Part shown: positions 1-11,900 of the stretch, piece after piece | Layout: every line of letters starts with the position of its first letter | Position numbering within the stretch: the stretch's first letter is position 1 | Source of the DNA: Pinus tabuliformis | Lineage: Eukaryota; Streptophyta; Pinopsida; Pinales; Pinaceae | Assembly: GCA_031772625.1 (NCBI GenBank) | Contig: CM062805.1 | Location: 516,688,102-516,752,101, forward strand | Direction: 5' to 3' | Length of the DNA: 64,000 nucleotides | The notes under the pieces: model-generated | What the model saw: only the letters and a program-made list of their open reading frames with translations | Database searches by the model: none | What the model was told of the DNA's origin: nothing | Position numbers and translations under genes: made by a program

Positions 1-141
1 CCAACTTGAATTTATTTAGCCAACTAAGTCAACTTAACCTAGTTAACTATTACAAGTTGCTATGAGAAAAGAATTACAATTTAACTCACAATTTAATTCA
101 AGGACAAATTAAATTAGAATTTCTAGATGCTATTTTCAACA
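1..141 (-). repeat. Copia 3' LTR, partial (copy 1)
   Basis: The sequence ends in TTTTCAACA, the inverse of the TGTTGAAAA start of this LTR on the minus strand, and matches the end of the other LTR (up to 3047 and 52273). A short pyrimidine run CTCCTC at 142-147 follows, which on the minus strand is the purine tract expected just before a 3' LTR. Confidence 0.75.
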
Positions 142-646
142 CTCCTCAACACGAAAGGAATTCAACTCTATCCTGATCCGAAACCTTTGGAATGTTTTGC
201 ATGCAACACTTCTCTCTAATGTTTTTTTCTACAACAACCCTTGAAACTGAAAAATAATCCAACCTGAATCAGTATGATGCATCTATCACCAAAGTCTTTG
301 ACTACTACTAACTCTACCTCTATCAACTGAAAACTTTGCGTTTCTACTGACTCTGCCTATCTGCACTGTTGTCAACTCTACTTTGTGCTCTCTAGTATTT
401 GACTGCTACTAGCCTCTGCCCCTATCACTCTGATATCTGACTGCATCAACCACCACTAATCCATCATGTTACTATGTACTTTGGGCTCCCGCAAGGTATG
501 ATCCAAGAGACAATTCATCTCAATGGACCTTGCCTAATTTATGCCCTATTGGGACTATCACTTCACATCACCCCACCTCTCACCCGGAGGTATGGATGCA
601 TGTGCTCCCTCTGCCCACTTAGCTAGAAATTTCCCCTTGCTAGAGG

Positions 647-838
647 TCTCTACTTGAGTGGATGCCTCTACTCAGTCTCCTCTCTGCTTCTCTAGTTGTG
701 GATACTCCACAACTTTCAGAGCCTGCTTCTAAGGTTGCTTCTTCTCTACTTGAGTGGATCTCTCAACTCAGTCTCCTCTCTGCTTCTCTAATTGTGTCTG
801 CTCCACAATTTTCTTAGACTAATTCTAAGGCTTCTTCT
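647..838 (-). repeat. 96-bp tandem duplication in the copia coding region
   Basis: Two adjacent imperfect units, 647-742 and 743-838, each contain CTACTTGAGTGGAT followed by a CTCAGTCTCCTCTCTGCTTC-like stretch. A unit of 96 bp equals 32 codons, so the duplication would not have shifted a reading frame. The same pair is present in the second copy of the block at about 49788-49980. Confidence 0.75.
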
Positions 839-846
839 GGGGCTGA

Positions 847-2215
847 ATGTTGAGAGGTAATTCACTCTCCCTCTCAACCACTAATTCTCCAACCTTTTCC
901 TTGCTCCTCAAGGCCTTGCATGCATCTTCAACCTCGACAGAATATAGGTTCTCTACTCATACACCGGTATGTTCACCTGTTTTGTGGCAATGTGTCTAAG
1001 GAAAACCTTTCCCTTACTAAAAATTACATCATAGCCACAATCCTCTAATACCGCGACGGAAACACGATTATCCTTTAGTCCTAGAACATACATCAAATAT
1101 GTGATTCTAAGAGGGGATTCAAGATCCTTCTGAAAGGTAACTGTACCTATCATGGTAGCATTATACCTCCCGTCATCTCCAAACTCTATGTTCTTCTTGA
1201 GGTCTTTCTCCTCAAAATAACTAAAGTGATATCTATTCCTTCTCATATGGAACGAGGCACTGTTGTAAGGATATCACACGCTTCCCATTATAGTGTTGCC
1301 CATGCATGAAAATGAGAGTGAAATCAAGTTCAAATTGTGAAGCTAGAGCTTCACCTGTTGCAGCTACTCTAGGCTCCTTCTTGCTTTCTTTCTTCTTTGG
1401 GCAATCTGTGGCATATTACCCATGCTCGTGACATTGAAAACACTTGACTTTCGACAAGTCCATCTTCTTTCCTCCCACCTTGCCTTGGGACTTATTTCCC
1501 TCTGCTTTCTTTCCATTGTCAACTAATGCAACGTCCTCTTCCACTTCTTTTGAAGAGGTCCCATCTCTAGTGTTCCGTCAAAACTCTTCTCGTACCAAAT
1601 CCGACCACAGTTGTTCCCATTCTGGTAGCTTCTCCCTCACATTGACAGAGCCTTGATAATTGTGCAACCTCTTGGGAAGTCCTAGAAGAGCTAGGCTCAC
1701 CATATCATCTTTAAAAACAATAATCCCGACACTTCCAAGATCATCCCGACAATGACTGAACTTGATCAAGTAATTCAGGATTGAGTCGCCCTTCTCCATC
1801 TTGATCTTTCAAAGTTTTTCTGTTAGTCAACTTCCTATGGTCAGTATTATTCTAAAACAAGTCTATCAATGCCTTACACATTGAGTATGGTGTTTCCTTA
1901 TTGCAAAGACTCGAGACAATCAGATCTCGAACTCCCTCAAGGATAATCCGCCTCACCCTTGCCACACACTTTCTCCATTCAATCATATCTTTAGCATCTG
2001 GTGCTAGAGGCTTAAGAATTTTTTGATCAATGAATTCCTTGAGCCATTATCTTCCAACACTACTTCCATCCTATACTTCCAGGCTAATTCGAGCTACCAT
2101 CCAAGGCATACTCAAGTCTCAAATAGTAGAAATCCATACTGTCGACTCTGAAGTATGAACTGCAAATTTGATTTTCCCCTGCACAACAAACTCAAAATAT
2201 CCTCTTCTATATTGT
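847..2215 (-). pseudogene. Copia gag-protease remnant (copy 1)
   Basis: On the minus strand, 1799-1578 encodes a typical copia Gag segment (motifs SLALLGLPK and SVNVREKLPEWEQLW). It is followed by a KCFQCHEHG zinc-knuckle beginning at about 1450; a stop codon occupies the position of the knuckle histidine. The stretch 1246-953 matches the region after the copia protease active site (IEFGDDGRY, IGTVTFQ, LEDCGYDVIFSKGKVFLRH). The DSGAS active-site segment itself is degraded. After this, the frame runs into a repeat-rich stretch with no integrase or reverse transcriptase motif. In a functional element Gag forms the particle and the aspartic protease cuts the polyprotein; here several stops make it non-coding. 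Confidence 0.85.
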
Positions 2216-2219
2216 CTTC

Positions 2220-2232
2220 AACTTTGATACCA
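2220..2232 (-). other. Copia primer binding site (tRNA-Met type), copy 1
   Basis: On the minus strand the bases directly following the LTR read TGGTATCAAAGTT, close to the plant initiator tRNA-Met site TGGTATCAGAGC. The second copy at 51356-51368 retains TGGTATCAGAGTT. This fixes the orientation of the element and the inner LTR boundary. Confidence 0.8.
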
Positions 2233-3047
2233 TGTATATTTTTACTTGTATATTCAACAATTCATGTGATATACTAAAGCATAAGACAATAATATACTCT
2301 ACTCTTCTCAGCAGAAACCAAACATGATCGATGAAAATAATACACAAAAAGAGGAAGAATATCAATGGCACATAACATAATATTTCTCTGAGGAAAGAAA
2401 CTGCTCAAAACCCCAACTATCTATATTGTATTAACTAGAAGATATGAGGAGAAAATACAATTCTTGTTCCTCCTGAATGATTCCTGTACAAGTATAATAT
2501 CTCTCTCTCCTCACAAGCTATCTTAAGCCAACACTTAGCATATTTTGTTGTCTTCCAAGCCCCTACTTTCTTGTGCAATTCCTAGAATAATTAGCCCATA
2601 TTTAATTAGGATTTATCCTTCTTCCATAACTACACAATCCAAAATTAGGTCCTCAACTGATTGCATGCACCATCTGTACAATTTGGAAAATTATACAACT
2701 GATAGTAAACTGTCCCTGCACTCTAGACTCAACTAGGGTTTCCTCTGAACTGAAATGCATGATTTATTCTTGAGTGAATCTTCAGTTAGCTAGTGTGGCA
2801 CTAAGGATGAACTGGTGCACCAACTCACTACTAGACCTCTACTAGTTCCTCCAACAATTAGAATTAGTTTAACTTACTATAACTCAGTTAGACTGAATTA
2901 TCTATTTACAACTCCAAAGAACTCAACCTGGACCCCTAAAATTTAGGGATCACTCTACATGACTTTAAGTATACTTCGACCTTGAATCTAGTGATCCAAC
3001 TAAGTCAAATTAACTTAGTTAACTATTAAAAGTTGTTATTTTCAACA
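2233..3047 (-). repeat. Copia 5' LTR (copy 1)
   Basis: 815 bp bounded by TGTATATTTT and TTTTCAACA (TG...CA). It matches 51369-52273, but lacks about 90 bp near its right end that the second copy has (a segment shared with 1-141). The sequence CATTC follows on the right in both copies and leads into gypsy RNase H. Confidence 0.85.
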
Positions 3048-4888
3048 CATTCCTCACCCAACACAGGTATGCAGTGGCCTATCATAGTGAGACACTTTCC
3101 ATACAATTCAAAGGTACCCCACCTATGATAAAAATATGTATTCCATCCTGCAGAATTGCTACAATGGAATAATTGCATTCTAGGGAAGGAGACGGTCATC
3201 CACACCGATCAACGACCTCTTCAGTTTATACATACATAAGGGAAGTTGTAGAATGATCGCCATCAAAAGTGGTCAACATATCTGCAACAACTCCACTTGA
3301 AAATTAAATACAAAAGGGCACCACTAATCATGTTGTAGACTGCCTGGGCTAGCCCTCAATTGCAGCGCTGGCTACTATTCTGAACTCTTGTGGGCATGAG
3401 ACCTCTGAATGGCCGCAACTATAAAAAATGATCCAGAGTTCACCTCCACATACCAAATTCTAGTATATGACAAGAAAGTTCATGATTTCCACCTCTAGGA
3501 TGCATTACTATGCTACCTAGCCCACCTTTGTGTTCCTCCAAGCGAGCATGCCACGCTGATTTGGGAGGCACACTATAGTCAAGTCACATGACACTTCGGT
3601 GTGGAGAAAACTATGGGTGTAGTAAAAAAGTATTTTTATGAGCCAAAACTCTGACTAGATGTTCGGAAATATATCAGATCTTGCACTTCCTATGCCATCA
3701 CCAAGCCAACCATAAAGAAGCAAGGCCTATACACTCCTCTTCCTACTCCCAACCAACCTTGGGAATCCATCTCCATGGACTATATGTCTGGCCTCCCTTC
3801 TACCAAGCATGGTAATGATTGTGTAATTGTGGTCGTGGACAAATTTTCTAAGATGGCTATATTGGTGGCCTTCAAGAAGAGTATCTTAGGAGACGACACT
3901 GCCAAACTCTTATTTGAATGAGCGTGGGTACATTTTGGGATCCCGCAGACGATTATATCAGATCAAGATGACAGGTTCCTAAGCACATTCTGTTTAATCC
4001 TATGGACACTATTGGACACAAAACTCAACAAGATGACTATACTCCATCCCTGGACTGAGGGCCAGATGGAGGTTGTTAATAGGATGATAATACACATACT
4101 TTGCATGTACAACTCCAAGAATCCACGAACCTGGGATGAGATTCTTCCCTATGTTCAACATATTTATAGCAAAGCTATCCATAGCTTGACTGGTCACATT
4201 CCCTTTCAAGTGGGCCTAAGATTTCAGCCATTGTGTCTGATTGATGTTTCCATGCCTCATGCAACTACATAGATAAAGTCCACACATGTATTGTCTGAGG
4301 ATGATAAAGCAACCAGATTTATTAAATGCATCCAACACATCTACCAGCAGGTTCACGACATCTTGGAGAAGTCAAATGCCAAGTACAAGTAGTAACATGA
4401 TCAACATCGGGTTCCACACAAGATTTAGGTGGGCGACAAAGTTTCGTTACATTTGTAGAAAGAACGCCTTACCGGAGCCCATCGGAAGCTTAGACCACTC
4501 CGATATGGGCCTTAAACCATTACCAAGGTTGTGGGAGATAATGATTTTCAGCTAAACATTCCCCATTCCTTTGCCTACACCCAGTGTTCAATGTCGACCG
4601 TCTTCGACCATACTTCCCACCATTATTGGACACATCAGACATTGCAGAACAACTCACACCAATAGAGTTGAACCCATAATGCATAGAAAAAGCCACAACT
4701 CATTGGATCATGGACACATAGATCAATAACATTCACCAGCAGAATATCCAACTATATCAAGTTATGAAAGATGGCCAACTCTTGCACCGAGGCAAGTGGC
4801 TCACCAAGGACCAATTTTAGCAGAAGTTTCCCCATCTCATGGTGGCACTCAATGCAATGGGGACCATTTCTTCCTAAGGGGGGAGGAT
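3048..4888 (+). pseudogene. G1 gypsy RNase H-integrase remnant (copy 1)
   Basis: Plus-strand Ty3/gypsy pol resumes here after the copia insertion, mid-RNase H (GYAVAYHSETL at about 3067). Integrase follows: the zinc-finger remnant near 3600-3730, then MDYMSGLPS at 3776 onward carrying the first catalytic Asp, HFGIPQTIISDQDDRF at about 3930 with the second, and the TEGQMEVVNR segment at about 4050 with the Glu. An SH3-like C-terminal part (KFRYICRKN in one frame, DRLRPYF-like further on) reaches 4680. Frameshifts and stops (for example FE*AW near 3918) disable it. A TAG in place of a Gln codon before AAAGAACGCC is shared with two other family members in the window. Confidence 0.85.
4876..4888 (+). 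other. G1 polypurine tract (copy 1)
   Basis: AAGGGGGGAGGAT lies immediately before the TGATCC start of the LTR, where plus-strand DNA synthesis is primed in LTR retroelements. The same tract occurs at 34309 and 54102. Confidence 0.8.
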
Positions 4889-5509
4889 TGATCCAGGTGG
4901 ATATTGGTGGCCACAAACCTATTACACTTAGAGCCCCACCATGGTCTCTTTCAGTTTTTCAGTTTCCTTGATTGTAGCACTATTCACTATTTTTGGCAAT
5001 TTCTTCAGGTTCATAACTTCTGGATTAGTTTTGAGGCCCTAAACGACGTTTTTTTGGGAAAACAAAGAAACCATGAGTATTCAACTCATGTTTTCATTCG
5101 AAATTTGTAGTCCTAAGATAGATCTTTCTAATGAGCTATTGTGTGCATCAAATGAAGATCGTATGGCAAAGTTACGATTCCAAGAAGTTGATGTAACAAT
5201 TTACACAAATGAGGCCTAGAGTTTTGGTGTTCCATCTCCTAGGGTTATGCTTTTGGATGTTTAGGGATTTCCATTGTTTCTAAATATTAAATAGGCCTTC
5301 GAGTGTCATTGTAACACAGTTCAGAGGCATGTAGCCACCACATCTCTTTTCAAAGATAAGATAGCATCGCCCGAGCTAGTTTATTTCCATTATGTATGTA
5401 AGCATATTTCAGTTCTTTGATATTAATGAAATGAAGTTTTATTCCTACTACATCTTTGTGTTTATGTTTATATCTATATTCTGTTGTGTTCTTGCATAAT
5501 TTTGAATCA
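4889..5509 (+). repeat. G1 3' LTR (copy 1)
   Basis: 621 bp from TGATCCAGGTGG to TTTTGAATCA. It aligns along its length with the LTRs of the complete short element at 31592-34976, including TTTGAGGCCCTAAACGACG and AATAGGCCTTCGAG, at roughly 80% identity by eye. The next bases belong to a different gypsy family, so G1 was inserted into that element. Confidence 0.85.
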
Positions 5510-8500
5510 TCAAGAGGCACAAACAGTTGGGGATGTTGGACAGATTATTCCATGTATTTCTGCAGCATTAGATAATAGGAAAGTTGATCATCGGGCATCT
5601 ATTATTGATATACAATGTAAGCTTTGTAATCAAGTTGTTTCTATTTTGATTGACCTTGGATCTAACTATAGTTATATCAATCTTTTCCTTGTGGATAATT
5701 GTTTCTTAAATAAAGAAGTGGATGAAGAGTCTTGGTTAGTTCAATTGGCTATAGGTACCAATAAAAGAGTTCATCATTAGGTAAGATATTATGCATTTCT
5801 GTTGAATGATATGTCTACATCATCGCATCTAAATGTGCTTCTGTTGGGATCATATAGTATGTTGTTGGGTATGGATTGGTTTTAAATTCGTAGGACTAAG
5901 GTGGATTGCTATGATAAGGATATTGAGTGCTTGGATGATGACAAGGAGAAGAGAATCTTGCAAGGTAAGAAGAAGCCTACATTAATGAGAATGGTTAGAG
6001 CTATGCAGGAAAAGCACGGTAGTAGGAAAGGATGTATATTGTTTGCAGTTCATATTTCTAGTGATAAAGGGAAGGAGGTTGAGGATGTTGAAGTCTTGAA
6101 GAGATACCATGTTTTGTAGTAGTTTCAGGATGTATTTACAACAGAGATCTTAGAGTTACCTCCTCATAGGGAGGTGTAATTTTGTATTTATTTGATGTCA
6201 AGAGAAACACCAAAATCTAAGGCACCTTACAAGATGAGCACTCCAGAGTTGGTGGAACTGAGGTTGTAGTTGAAGGAAATGATTGATAAGGGATACATTA
6301 GGACAAGTGTGTCACCTTGAGGTGCACGAATATTGTTTGTGAAGAATAAGGATGGTACTCTTAAGTTATACATTGATTACAGGCAGTTGAAAAAGGTGAT
6401 GATTAAGAACAGGTACCCTTTGTCGTAGATTGATTACTTGTTTGATCAACTGAAGGGATCAATAATGTTCTCGAAGATTTATTTGAGATCAGGATATCAT
6501 TAAGTATGCATCAAATAAGAGGACATCTACAAGACTTCTTTCCAAACTAGGTATGGGTATTGTGAGTTTGTTGTGGTCCCTTTTGGTTTGACTAATGCTT
6601 CAACTACGTTCATGTGTTTGATGAATAGTGTGTTCCATCCTTATCAGGACAAGTTTGTGATAGTATTCATTGATGTCATATTTATATATTCTAATAATGA
6701 GGAAGAGCATGTCGAAAATTTGGAAGCAGTGTTAAGACTATTGAGAGAGAATGAATTGTATGCCAAACTTAGTAAGTGCAGTTTATTTGAGACAAAATTT
6801 TATTACTTATGACATGTGGTTTCCAAGGAAGGTATAGCAGTGGATCCGAAAAATATTAGAGCTATCATGGAGTGGGAAGCACCTAAGAATGTGGATGAGG
6901 TTAGATAATTTATGGGATTGACATGTTACTACAAGAGGTTCATTAGGAACTTCTCATGGATTTCCTATTCTATTACATCTTTGCAGAGAAAAGGAAAGAA
7001 GGTTGAATGGACAGAGGAATGTGTAGAAAGTTTTGGGTAGTTCAAGCAGTTGTTTACAAATGCTCCAGTTCTAAAGATTAGCAATCTAGATAAATATTTT
7101 GTGGTATGTACAGATGCTTGCAAGAGAGGACTTGGTAGAGTCTTGATGCAAGAGGGACAGGTAGTATGCTATGAGTCAAGGAAATTGAATAAGAACGAGA
7201 AGAAATATGTGAGGCATGATCTTGAGTTGGTAGGGATCATTCATGCATTGAATATGTGGAGACACTATCTTCTTGGTAGGAGGTTTGTTTTAATGAGCGA
7301 TCATAGTGGGTTAAGGTACTTGTTTGACCAACCTAATCTAAATTCCAAGAAAGCTAGGTGGTTTGCTACGCTTAATGAGTTTTACTTCACAATTAGGTAC
7401 ATTAAGGGTAAAGAGAACAAGGTTGCATATCCTCTTAGTATGAGAGTGCAAGTAAATCACATTGCAACAATGATTTCATATGGGACAGACTTACAGGGGC
7501 ATATCTTATAGGGAGGACAATAGGATGACAAGCATTGATAACATAAGAATAGGTTACAATAGCAGGGTATAGGTGAACATGATGTGGATTATCATATCAC
7601 AAGAGATGGTTTGGTCATATTTAGGGACATGATCTATGTGCCAGACAACAACAAGCTCAAGAATCTTATCTTTCGGTAATTTCATGTCAAGCCATATTTT
7701 GGTCACCTGAGATATCAAAGGACATTGAAAACAGTTAAGAAGTTCTACCATTGGCTGAATTTGAAGAAAGAGGTGGTTGAGTTTGTTGCAAGTTGTTTGG
7801 ATTATCAGTAGGTAAAAGCAAAGTGTAAGCATCTAGGTACTTTATTGCAACTAATCACAATTCTAGAGTGGAGATGGGTGGTCATTTCCATGGACTTAAT
7901 TACAAGTTTTCTGAGGACATCTAGATAGCATGATTCTATTATGATTGTCATTAACAATTTGACTAAGGTAGCTCACTTAATTCCATTGAAGTCTACAAAT
8001 TCATCTATCAAGGTAACACAGGTCTTCATTTGGGAGAGAGTGAGGTTACATGGTATTCATAAGAAGATTGTGTCAGGAAAAGATGCCAAGTTCACTTCCA
8101 GGTTTTGGAAAGAGTTATTTGTAGGTTTGGGGATAGAGTTAGCCTTCAATACAACTTATCATTCGTAGACAAATGGATAGATAGAAAGGGTCAAAAAGAT
8201 TCTTGAGTACATGTTGAGAATGCATGTTATGCATCAACATCAGAAGTTAGAAGCATATCTTCCACTAGTGGAGTTTTCTTACAATGATGGGTATCAAGAG
8301 ACACTAAGGATGAGTCTATTTGAGACACTTTATGGGAAGAGAGGTAATACTCCCTTAAGTTGGAATGATCTAGTGAATAAGGTATTGGTTAGACCAGATA
8401 TGTTGGAGGAGATGGAACAAAAAATGTAGGTTATCAATAAAAATCTAAAGGTAGCACAAGACAAGCATAAGATTTATGCAGATCAACATATGTTATTTAA

Positions 8501-8790
8501 GGAGTTCTAGGTTGGGGAGCATGTCCACTTGAACACAAAGCCCAAGAGGAGCTTCTTTAGTATTGGAGCATGTGCCAAGTTGACACCTTGACATTATGGG
8601 CCTTTTGACATTCTTGAGAGGATTGGACCAATGGTCTATGGACTTGCTCTGCCTCTCATAATGAAAGTACATGATGTATTTCATGTTTCATTAATTAAGA
8701 AGTATGTCTAGGATGTTGATCATGTGATTGATTGGTTTATATTGCATGTGGAACAAGAGGGAGAATTCCAGCCAGAACCACAATGCATAT
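5510..8790 (+). pseudogene. G2 chromovirus-like gypsy pol remnant (copy 1)
   Basis: Plus-strand protease to integrase C-terminus of a gypsy family distinct from G1. In order: protease (ILIDLGSNYSYIN, DSG changed to DLG) at about 5640; reverse transcriptase with DYRQLKK at about 6375, [10 protein letters not shown] at 6573 and the active-site box reading FIDVIFIYS, where the second catalytic Asp is Val; RNase H 7050-7440 (CTDACKRGLGRVLMQ); integrase zinc finger at about 7680-7800, catalytic core 7890-8200, and a C-terminal module ending VDHVIDW..EFQPEPQCIL at 8790. Numerous stops, many TAG where Gln is expected, make it non-functional. It is cut at 5510 by G1 and at 8791 by the 1271-bp LTR element. 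Confidence 0.88.
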
Positions 8791-10061
8791 TGTCGGGCTT
8801 CGTAATTGATACAATTTTCTTATCTTATTTCTTATTTGTATTCTTGTTTTCTAAGACTTGTTTTGTGCAGAATGTGATAACTTGTGTGATATAGATCTTA
8901 GAAAGGAGTCAATGGATTTTCATCATTTTATCTCTTTAAGAATTGATTTAAATTACAAAAAGCGCGATTTACTTACGATTTGAATTGTTATTTGAACATG
9001 GATATCATATCGGATGTTGTTCCTAGGAATAGTCGAGGAAGAACAAATTATGAGGAGTTGTTTGGTTTAATTATAACCAGCTGAACGATTTTGACTTCTA
9101 TCATGGATGGATCAGTTGGGGAAGAGATCCTGTCCTTGCTATTCCGGGGAAACGTTGGATATTTTTGTAATTTGAATAAAGCATCATGAGAATATTCAGA
9201 TTCTCAAGACCACTTTTCTATTTGAAAATAGACTCGTTTATAAATAAAAATGAGGAATTGAACCTCAGTAAGAGAGTTTGAGCTACATTCCTTTTGATCT
9301 ATTTTGTAAATTTTTACAGAAATTCCTTGTAATTTACTCATTATAATTTAATGGAGACTTTTGAGGTTCGATCTTAACTTATTTCGTTGAGTTAGCTACG
9401 AGGTAGTTGACTTCCAACGATTTTGGGCCCAGTCCTAGAACTAATACTGTCCTTTCTTGTATTATTAAATTTTGATTCTTCTTTCAGTTCTTGTTCTACA
9501 ATTATTCAATCATTTTCTAGATCTAATTGCTTATTAGATTTGTTGTTAAAGTATGGGTTTTTGCAGCAACTATAATTGAATATTATAGAGTTATATTTAA
9601 TACAATTGGTTCTTTGATTGTTATTTTTCCTTGTTGCTTCCTATGATTAACGTAGAATTGTTAATTATGAATATCTGATATCATTTCCCGTAGATTCATT
9701 TCTATTCATAGTGTTGTTCCTTTCTTGTATACGCAGTTTCTTAGGAAACAACATTGTATTTAGTTGGATTACTTCATTGTTTTTGGTAAGAGACATAATT
9801 CTTCGATTATTTTAGAAGTCTTGGTTGTTTAAGCTTGAATTCTAGAAGTTAAGAGTGATTTTTTTCTTTCAACAAGTCCAAGTTGTTCCTTTTATTTACA
9901 TGCCTTTACTTTTCATTAAGATCATACAAATTAGATCATATTAGCATTGTCTCTTGCAAAAACTATATGGATAGCCTTGAAATAAATAGACGAAACTCCG
10001 GGATGATGATTTAATGTGTAGAGATTAGTTGGTCCTTTAGGAACAGCTAAACACCCCAACA
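8791..10061 (+). repeat. 1271-bp LTR of a gypsy element with tRNA-Asp-type primer site (copy 1)
   Basis: It begins TGTCGGGCTTCG (TGTTAGGC in the second copy) and ends CACCCCAACA, so TG...CA with near-inverted ends. A TATA-like TTTATAAATA at 9237-9246 fits an LTR promoter. A primer site follows three bases after the end. The second copy at 58008-59278 is the same length. It interrupts the integrase tail of G2; CATAT at 8786-8790 would be one half of its target duplication. No matching 3' LTR was found in the window. Confidence 0.8.
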
Positions 10062-10064
10062 TTT

Positions 10065-10083
10065 TGGTGTCATTGTCGGGGAG
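10065..10083 (+). other. Primer binding site, tRNA-Asp type (copy 1)
   Basis: TGGTGTCATTGTCGGGGAG matches TGGCGCCGTTGCCGGGGA, the complement of the plant tRNA-Asp 3' end used by Tat/Athila-like gypsy elements, with changes that are all C to T or G to A. That pattern fits cytosine deamination of an old methylated copy. Confidence 0.75.
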
Positions 10084-11900
10084 GTTGTCAAATACGTGCT
10101 AGTCATATCTCTGAAGGGTTGGGAATTAAAGACGGAAGTTAAGAACCTGTGCATGCACTAGATAAAAATATTTTGTGAACACCTACCCTCAGCTGATACA
10201 TTTAGATCTCTTAGTGTGTATGACTAGGAAAAATCCTAGGACTACAAATCAAATAGTTATAGATAAAAAAAAATTACCTCAAAAAACACCAAAACCCAAG
10301 GGAAGACTTGGCTTGGAAGAACAATCTTTATAGATGAGATCATTCAAAAATCAAAGTATCAAGCATCGATAGGTCCCCAAACAACATCTATGAAGGCTTC
10401 CATTATTGTCCCTCGAGTAGCAGGGTCATCCGCTACAGCTCATGCTGAGATTAATCACAAAATTGTAGGATCTGAGCAAAGTTTTCAAGATACATTTGTT
10501 AGGTATCTCATTCCTTCTAGTAAAAGTGAGGGGAATTCTTGCAATTTAAGAGACAGGGTGAGACGAGTGATCTATACACACGCATTTTTGAGTTAGAATT
10601 TCCTTCAACACCTGTTGTAAGGAAATAACCTAAAGTTCCTGATCTGAATAATGTTGTCAGACATATTGAAGGTCCAAAACCTAGCCAGCAAATTACTTTC
10701 CATATACTACCTGCTAATCACGAAATTCCTGAAGATTACTGGGAGGTTTTTAACCAATTGGAAAATAAAACACTAGGAACATAAACTTCAACCATAGAAT
10801 ATCCTATTGTCGAACGCGTAGGATAATGCACCAATGAAGGCTATTCCGCTAAAAATCTTCCAAATTTCCATGGAATGGCTTTTGAGGATCCTGACGCATT
10901 TATGTTTGAGTTTTATGTTTTATGCTGAGGTTATGACTATACCACTGACCCTCAAAAATTGAAATTGTTTCCTTATACCTTAAAGGGAGCAGCCTTACAA
11001 TGGTTCATGGGACTAGGAGGTGGTAGCATAACCTCATGGGATCAAATGAAAGAAGTCTTCCTTACTAAATATCAAGACTATTTTTGATCTTGGTATTTAA
11101 AAGAAGAAATATGGGAGGTCTCTCTAAATGAAATTCAACCCTATCATGTGCATGAATTGAGAAATATTTTTTTGGAAAGAAACTGAATGCATTATTAGGC
11201 CTCCTTAAACCTCTCCTCAATCTGGAAAAAATCTAATATAGAGGAACATAAGGCTAGATTGGGGACTTTAGTGATATCTATAGGCAACTGGACATTGACT
11301 TTTATCCCTTACATGTCTTCATTTGATATGGTTCATAGTTCATCTGGTAGCATAACAAGTGGTAGATGTGCACAAGGCAAAGTAGTAGCAAACTATTGGG
11401 GTTGTAGGGGATGTAGTCAGTGTCCCATGGGCCTAGGCCCACCCTCTTGTGCCTATATGGTTATGGAGGAAGCTTTCAAATGATTCTTCACTAACACCTC
11501 ACTAGTTCTCCAATTGGAACTAAAGGAGGAAAAGGAGGAAATTCATCTGAGGCCCCAAAATCTATCAAATGTGGAGCTACTAGGACAACTAGGAGGGTAT
11601 ATTTTGGACAATAGTTACTCCCATACCTAACAAGCTAAGTATTTTCATGCCGTGGATGTTTAGTAGTAAATAAATATTGGTTTTTCACACATATTGAAGG
11701 ATATTAGGGAAGCTCAACAAAAGATGCAAGTCCAATTGAGGGAAATCTAGTGGAAAATTAACATATTGGACCAAAAGCTCAACATCCTAGCTAATCATCA
11801 AGCTAATATCATGTTTACTACAGTTCAAGTGGAAACTAGACCTCTAGAAACCATTTAGAAGGATTTCCCTAGAAATTAACTCTTACATGACACACTTGTT
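10084..11900 (+). pseudogene. Leader and gag remnant of the 1271-bp-LTR gypsy element
   Basis: After the primer site comes about 250 bp of leader, then a decayed gag. The clearest part is 10855-11090, where translation gives FHGMAFEDPDAFMFEF, then DPQKLKLFPYTLKGAALQWF and SWDQMKEVFLTKYQDY, the standard plant gypsy Gag core, with a stop inside. Further weak Gag-like sequence runs to about 11880. The short open frames at 10390-10596 and 11259-11483 are pieces of this region and not separate genes. The rest of the element, including its 3' LTR, is not visible. Confidence 0.7.

Larger units (their letters stand above)
1..3047 (-). mobile_element. Ty1/copia element, copy 1, internally deleted, left end cut by window
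   Basis: Minus-strand copia element reading right to left: 5' LTR 2233-3047, tRNA-Met-type primer site 2220-2232, gag and protease remnant, purine tract at 142-147, then 3' LTR ending at 141 and running off the window. The internal region is only about 2.1 kb, against roughly 4 kb or more in complete plant copia elements. Integrase core, reverse transcriptase and RNase H are not seen. It is inserted in the RNase H part of the gypsy pol that resumes at 3048. Confidence 0.85.
1..10306. repeat. Segmental duplication, copy 1 (nested retrotransposon block)
   Basis: This stretch is repeated at 49113-59523 in the same orientation and same internal order: copia LTR, copia body, copia LTR, G1 RNase H-integrase, G1 LTR, G2 pol, 1271-bp LTR, primer site, leader. 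Sampled segments differ at about 3% of bases (for example about 7 differences in the 219 bp starting at 8211 versus 57429). The second copy has about 105 bp more in total, mainly about 90 bp within the copia LTR. The right end of homology in copy 1 is at about 10306, where a later insertion interrupts copy 2. The left end lies outside the window, so the unit is at least 10.3 kb. It is called a duplication rather than separate insertions because nested junctions and internal stops are shared. Confidence 0.9.
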
